From assembly GCF_000152745.1 (NCBI RefSeq), contig NZ_CH672428.1, forward strand, positions 1,749,060 to 1,813,059: a DNA stretch of 64,000 bases, given 5' to 3'. The stretch is from Oceanicaulis sp. HTCC2633 (lineage in GTDB: Bacteria; Pseudomonadota; Alphaproteobacteria; Caulobacterales; Maricaulaceae). The translations under genes and the position numbers were made by a program. The notes beneath the pieces were generated by a model. It made no database searches, was not told the origin of the DNA, and saw nothing but the letters and a program-made list of their open reading frames with translations. Position 1 is the first letter of the stretch. Every line of letters starts with the position of its first letter. Below, one piece after another: positions 61,186 to 64,000 of the stretch.

Positions 61186-61840
61186 TCAGGGCATGAGTTC
61201 CTCGATCTGGCTCTGCGGATGGCCGTTGATGATGGCGTCGAAGGTATCTGCGCGGTAGGCAATGGGATTAACGTCGTTGAGCTTGCAGGTGGCCACGACG
61301 GATGAGAGCAGCGCTCAGTTTTCGGCCGCGATCTCGTGTCCAGAAAACAGGGCATTTTTTCTGATTAGGCATATCGGCCGGATGGCGTTTTCGACCGGGT
61401 TGGTATCGAACTCGAGCCGGCCATCGCCAGGAAGCGGGTGAGCCCTTCCCAATGGGCAAGACCTTAGAGAATGTCTTCGGCCAGCTTAGAGCCGGAGGAG
61501 ACCCTTGACAATTGCTTTTCAAACCAGGGCTTCAAGGCGGCTATGATCGGGGAGGAGTGCCGTTGTCGCGCGGCGATCCGAGTTTGTGGCGTCATTCCTC
61601 GCACCGTCGCCTCAATGGCGTATAGCTTAGTGAACTGGCGCACGGCGGCCTCGGCGATCGGGGACTTGGTGTTGCGCGCCAGCTTCACGAACCTTCGGCG
61701 CAGATGGACCCAGCATTGGACGAGCTTCCACGGTCCTTGCGGTCATTCCAGGCGCGTCAGCCGTTCGCTGACGTCCTGGCCAATCCTGGCCATCTCGCCG
61801 CAGCCGCACGGGCACAACGCGCGCTCGGGCTAGATGACCT
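61186..61840 (-). pseudogene. IS66-family transposase (TnpC) remnant
   Basis: Minus-strand pieces match IS66 TnpC in order: 'LCPCGCGEMARIGQDVSERL' (around 61780-61840), then after an internal deletion 'VQCWVHLRRRFVKLARNTKS' (around 61650-61730), 'LKPWFEKQLSRVSSGSKLAE', and at the C terminus 'DTFDAIINGHPQSQIEELMP' before the stop at 61186. Several frameshifts and stops separate them. It is a degenerate fossil and cannot encode a transposase. Confidence 0.75.
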
Positions 61841-62428
61841 GCTGCACCCGCGGCCTCACGCCGACAGGCGCGCGCCGAGCGCCTGAGCTTTGGGATGGCT
61901 CCGGGCTCGGCGCGCTCGCCAACCAACACGCTTTGAGCTATTCAACCAACGGACTCTCCCAATAATCTCGGAACCCATTGGGGGCGCCTCAGGACGTCCA
62001 TTTTGCCGTCTGCTCCCAATTGGACCGTCCGACTCTAACGATCGGCGGACTCTTGCCACATTCACCTCATGCGCCGCACGAGGGGAGCAGTGTGGCGCTT
62101 ACGACAGACAATGACTTTTCATCGAGTCATTCAATGGCCGGCTCAGGGCAAAATGCCTGAACCAGCACTGATGGATCGCCTCGTTAGAGCCAGCCCGTAG
62201 AGGTAAGGAAGCGCCAAATACTCCAGCCCTGAATGAGGGCACTTTTAGGGGCGGCCAAAAAATAAGGTGAGACTCCCAGAATAAACTCTGCCGCGTGGAG
62301 CTCAGGTCAGTCACGCAATACGTGTCCGCTTCGTTCTGAGGTCGGGCCCGTTTCCTCACATCTCCAAGAGCTTGCTTTTCGAGTTTTTGTTACTCACTTT
62401 CCTTGCCAGCTCTTCTAGCAATAATAGC
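61841..62428. other. Gene-free stretch between IS66 remnant and OmpW gene
   Basis: About 590 bases with only short accidental frames and no recognisable motif. It may contain further eroded insertion-sequence ends. No terminator with a T-run was seen after the OmpW gene. Confidence 0.4.
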
Positions 62429-63115
62429 TTAAAACCGGTAGGCAATACCGATATTGAGAATTGTTGGGTCCACCGAAATCTTGCCTCTGACTGGCGCCCC
62501 GCCGAGTGTCCCAGAGATATCTGTTTCGAATGGCGTGTAACGTATATCGGCATTGGCAAACCAATTATCGCTCATTTGATAGCGCATTCCAACTTGGACA
62601 GCGGGCGCCCAGGCGTCTTTCAAGTCGAAGTCCGCGAGTGCATCCCCTTGTTCTTCCAGAAACAAGATTCGAGCGATACCGGCACCAACATAAGGGCTAA
62701 CGGATGAATTAGTCGAAAAGTGATATTGAAGCGACAAAACAGCAGGGCCATATTCCGTCTCTCCAACAGGCAGTCCTGCCAAACTGCCGCTCCCTGCAAG
62801 ATTAGCGCTGGCAGGCAAACCACCAAAGAAGTTCAACGCTACAGATGAATTCAAAAAATAGGAAACGTCGAAACTCAGCGTGGTGTCATCGGTGATATTG
62901 ACACCAGCCCCGGGTATTGGCGCACCGCCCGCGCTGATTGAATCCAACGTTTCGTTCGTGAATACTTTCGCCGCATTCAGGCCAAAAAGCCAGTCGCCCT
63001 TGGAGTAAAGCGGTTCCGCATTTGCGACGCTGAACGACGAAAAGCCACCGATCATCGTGATTAACACAAACTTCGAGGCAAAAGGCCCCTTGGATTTTAC
63101 ATTAGATTGTTTCAT
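62429..63115 (-). CDS. OmpW/AlkL-family outer-membrane protein
   Basis: A 228-residue eight-stranded barrel. Signal peptide ends near ANAE (about residue 34). 'GDWLFGLNAAKVF' begins the barrel; 'LSLQYHF', 'VSPYVGAGIARI' and 'WFANADIRYTPFE' are family blocks, and the protein ends IAYRF. OmpW proteins pass small hydrophobic molecules through a lateral gate; the AlkL member takes up alkanes and fatty acid derivatives. RBS GGGAGGAAT is perfect. It follows an acyl-CoA ligase gene by 94 bases on the same strand, the alkK-alkL order, which supports a role in uptake of a fatty or hydrocarbon substrate. Confidence 0.87.
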   Translation of the reverse strand: MKQSNVKSKGPFASKFVLITMIGGFSSFSVANAEPLYSKGDWLFGLNAAKVFTNETLDSISAGGAPIPGAGVNITDDTTLSFDVSYFLNSSVALNFFGGLPASANLAGSGSLAGLPVGETEYGPAVLSLQYHFSTNSSVSPYVGAGIARILFLEEQGDALADFDLKDAWAPAVQVGMRYQMSDNWFANADIRYTPFETDISGTLGGAPVRGKISVDPTILNIGIAYRF

Positions 63116-63209
63116 TTATTCCTCCCTTTTGGTCGTTTTTTTCGCGCCCTATGCGCGGTCGCAAACAGGCGGAACATGCGATCCGCAAACCCGCTTGCCT
63201 GATTTCAGG

Positions 63210-64000
63210 CTATGCCAGAAGCACGTCCCCATAGGCTTCCCGCAGCTTGTTCTTCAGCACCTTACCGGTTGCGTTTCGTGGAAGTTCATCCACAAAAACG
63301 ACCGTATCCGGGATCTGCCATTTGGCGACTTTGTCAGAAAAGAAGGCAATCAAATCCTTCTCTGACACTTTTGCTCCTGGTGCCTTGACCGCGACAAGGA
63401 CCGGCCGTTCGTCCCATTTTTCATGTTTTGCCGCGATTGCGGCGGCATACACGATACCGGGATGACCGACCGCGATGCCCTCAAGTTCGACGGTGGAAAT
63501 CCATTCGCCGCCAGATTTTATGATGTCCTTGGAGCGATCCCGGATCGTCATGAACCCATCGGCATCAATCGAGGCCACATCGCCGGTTTCAAACCATCCA
63601 TCGGATGCCAAAGTCGTGCCTGGCTCCGCACCAAAATAGCTGTCTACGACCCAATGGCCGCGAATGCGAAGATTGCCTTGCGCCGCCCCATCCTCGGGAA
63701 GTGTGCTGCCTTCATCGTCAACGATCTTGAGTTCCACGCCATAGGGCGGGCGGCCCTGGCTTTCTCGCACTTTCGCCTGCTCTTCCTCGGTCATGCCTGC
63801 ATGGCGTTCCAGCAAGGCATTCGCGGTCCCGAGAGGCGAGGTTTCGGTCATGCCCCAGGCGTGCACGACTTCGGTGCCATATTTGTCGCGGAATTCGGCG
63901 ATCATCGACGGGGGACAAGCCGACCCACCGACCACTGTCCGTGTGAGGGTTTCGGCTTTGGAGCCGAGTTTGTCGAGCGATGCGAGAAGCCCCTGCCAGA
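63210..64000 (-). CDS. AMP-forming acyl-CoA ligase (C-terminal part; cut by window edge)
   Basis: The last about 263 residues of an acyl-CoA synthetase in the ANL superfamily. Visible are '[12 protein letters not shown]' (motif after the P-loop), '[19 protein letters not shown]' with '[16 protein letters not shown]' (adenylate binding and hinge), and '[16 protein letters not shown]' with the catalytic lysine. The sequence resembles AlkK-type medium- or long-chain fatty acid ligases. It activates a fatty acid to acyl-CoA with ATP. The start lies outside the window. The downstream OmpW/AlkL-like gene probably shares its transcript. Confidence 0.9.
   Translation of the reverse strand, partial: WQGLLASLDKLGSKAETLTRTVVGGSACPPSMIAEFRDKYGTEVVHAWGMTETSPLGTANALLERHAGMTEEEQAKVRESQGRPPYGVELKIVDDEGSTLPEDGAAQGNLRIRGHWVVDSYFGAEPGTTLASDGWFETGDVASIDADGFMTIRDRSKDIIKSGGEWISTVELEGIAVGHPGIVYAAAIAAKHEKWDERPVLVAVKAPGAKVSEKDLIAFFSDKVAKWQIPDTVVFVDELPRNATGKVLKNKLREAYGDVLLA

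Noticed and set aside
1..64000. CRISPR arrays and rRNA genes
   Set aside because: No regularly spaced repeat series and no rRNA-like sequence were seen on reading through. This was by eye only, so a short array could be missed.

Overview
The window is GC-rich, densely packed bacterial DNA. Two TonB-dependent receptors, lipoprotein enzymes, a TPR-sulfotransferase, an SLC13 carrier, GcvA-type LysR and TetR regulators and very short intergenic gaps suggest a marine alphaproteobacterium of the Maricaulales/Hyphomonadales type. This is an inference from gene content; there is no rRNA or marker gene to fix the taxon.

Left backbone (1-28.8 kb). A secreted metzincin-type protease and a LysR/TPR-sulfotransferase divergent pair come first. 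A seven-gene operon follows (5.9-14.5 kb): TonB receptor, SDR, MDR reductase, lipoprotein carboxylesterase, BCCT carrier, DUF849 beta-keto-acid cleavage enzyme and hotdog thioesterase. Its logic matches uptake and breakdown of an esterified carnitine-like onium compound. Next come a small lipoprotein, an MFS carrier and the most striking gene of the window (16.4-19.4 kb). That gene encodes one polypeptide joining an exported TAXI-type solute-binding domain, three membrane segments with a pore loop and two cytoplasmic RCK/TrkA-like domains, i.e. a putative solute-gated ion channel. An SLC13 carrier converges on it, sharing its stop codon. A second TonB receptor carries an in-frame nonsense codon just after its signal peptide. 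It diverges from a tandem-TetR regulator that is coupled to an exported lyase lipoprotein and an M14 carboxypeptidase.

Mobile island (28,824-47,905, about 19.1 kb). An integrative mobilizable element has split the M14 gene. Its two halves rejoin in frame at a shared CAA codon, giving a 409-residue protein. The element carries a P4-type integrase, AlpA and excisionase-like regulators, a frameshifted exported beta-propeller-like protein, an AbiEi/AbiEii toxin-antitoxin pair, a chimeric tyrosine-recombinase/IS91 transposase gene, and a cargo operon. The cargo is a frameshifted Asp/Asn beta-hydroxylase-like gene, a DUF1611 P-loop protein, an ABC exporter with a destroyed ATP site, an alpha/beta hydrolase and an OprO/P-type porin. 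A mobilization module follows: TraD, TraC, a MobQ-type oriT and the TraA relaxase-helicase. No type IV secretion genes are present, so transfer would need a helper.

Right backbone (47.9-64 kb). After the 3' half of the M14 gene come a TIGR03643-like protein, an ABC-F ATPase, a small putative DNA-binding protein with tandem operator-like repeats, a 38-residue Lys-rich protein and a clear terminator. An M28 peptidase, a complete RND efflux operon, glutaminase and an extended GST-like protein follow. A 2.3 kb gene-poor stretch holds decayed IS3 and IS66 remnants. The window ends in an OmpW/AlkL-like porin downstream of an acyl-CoA ligase cut by the window edge.
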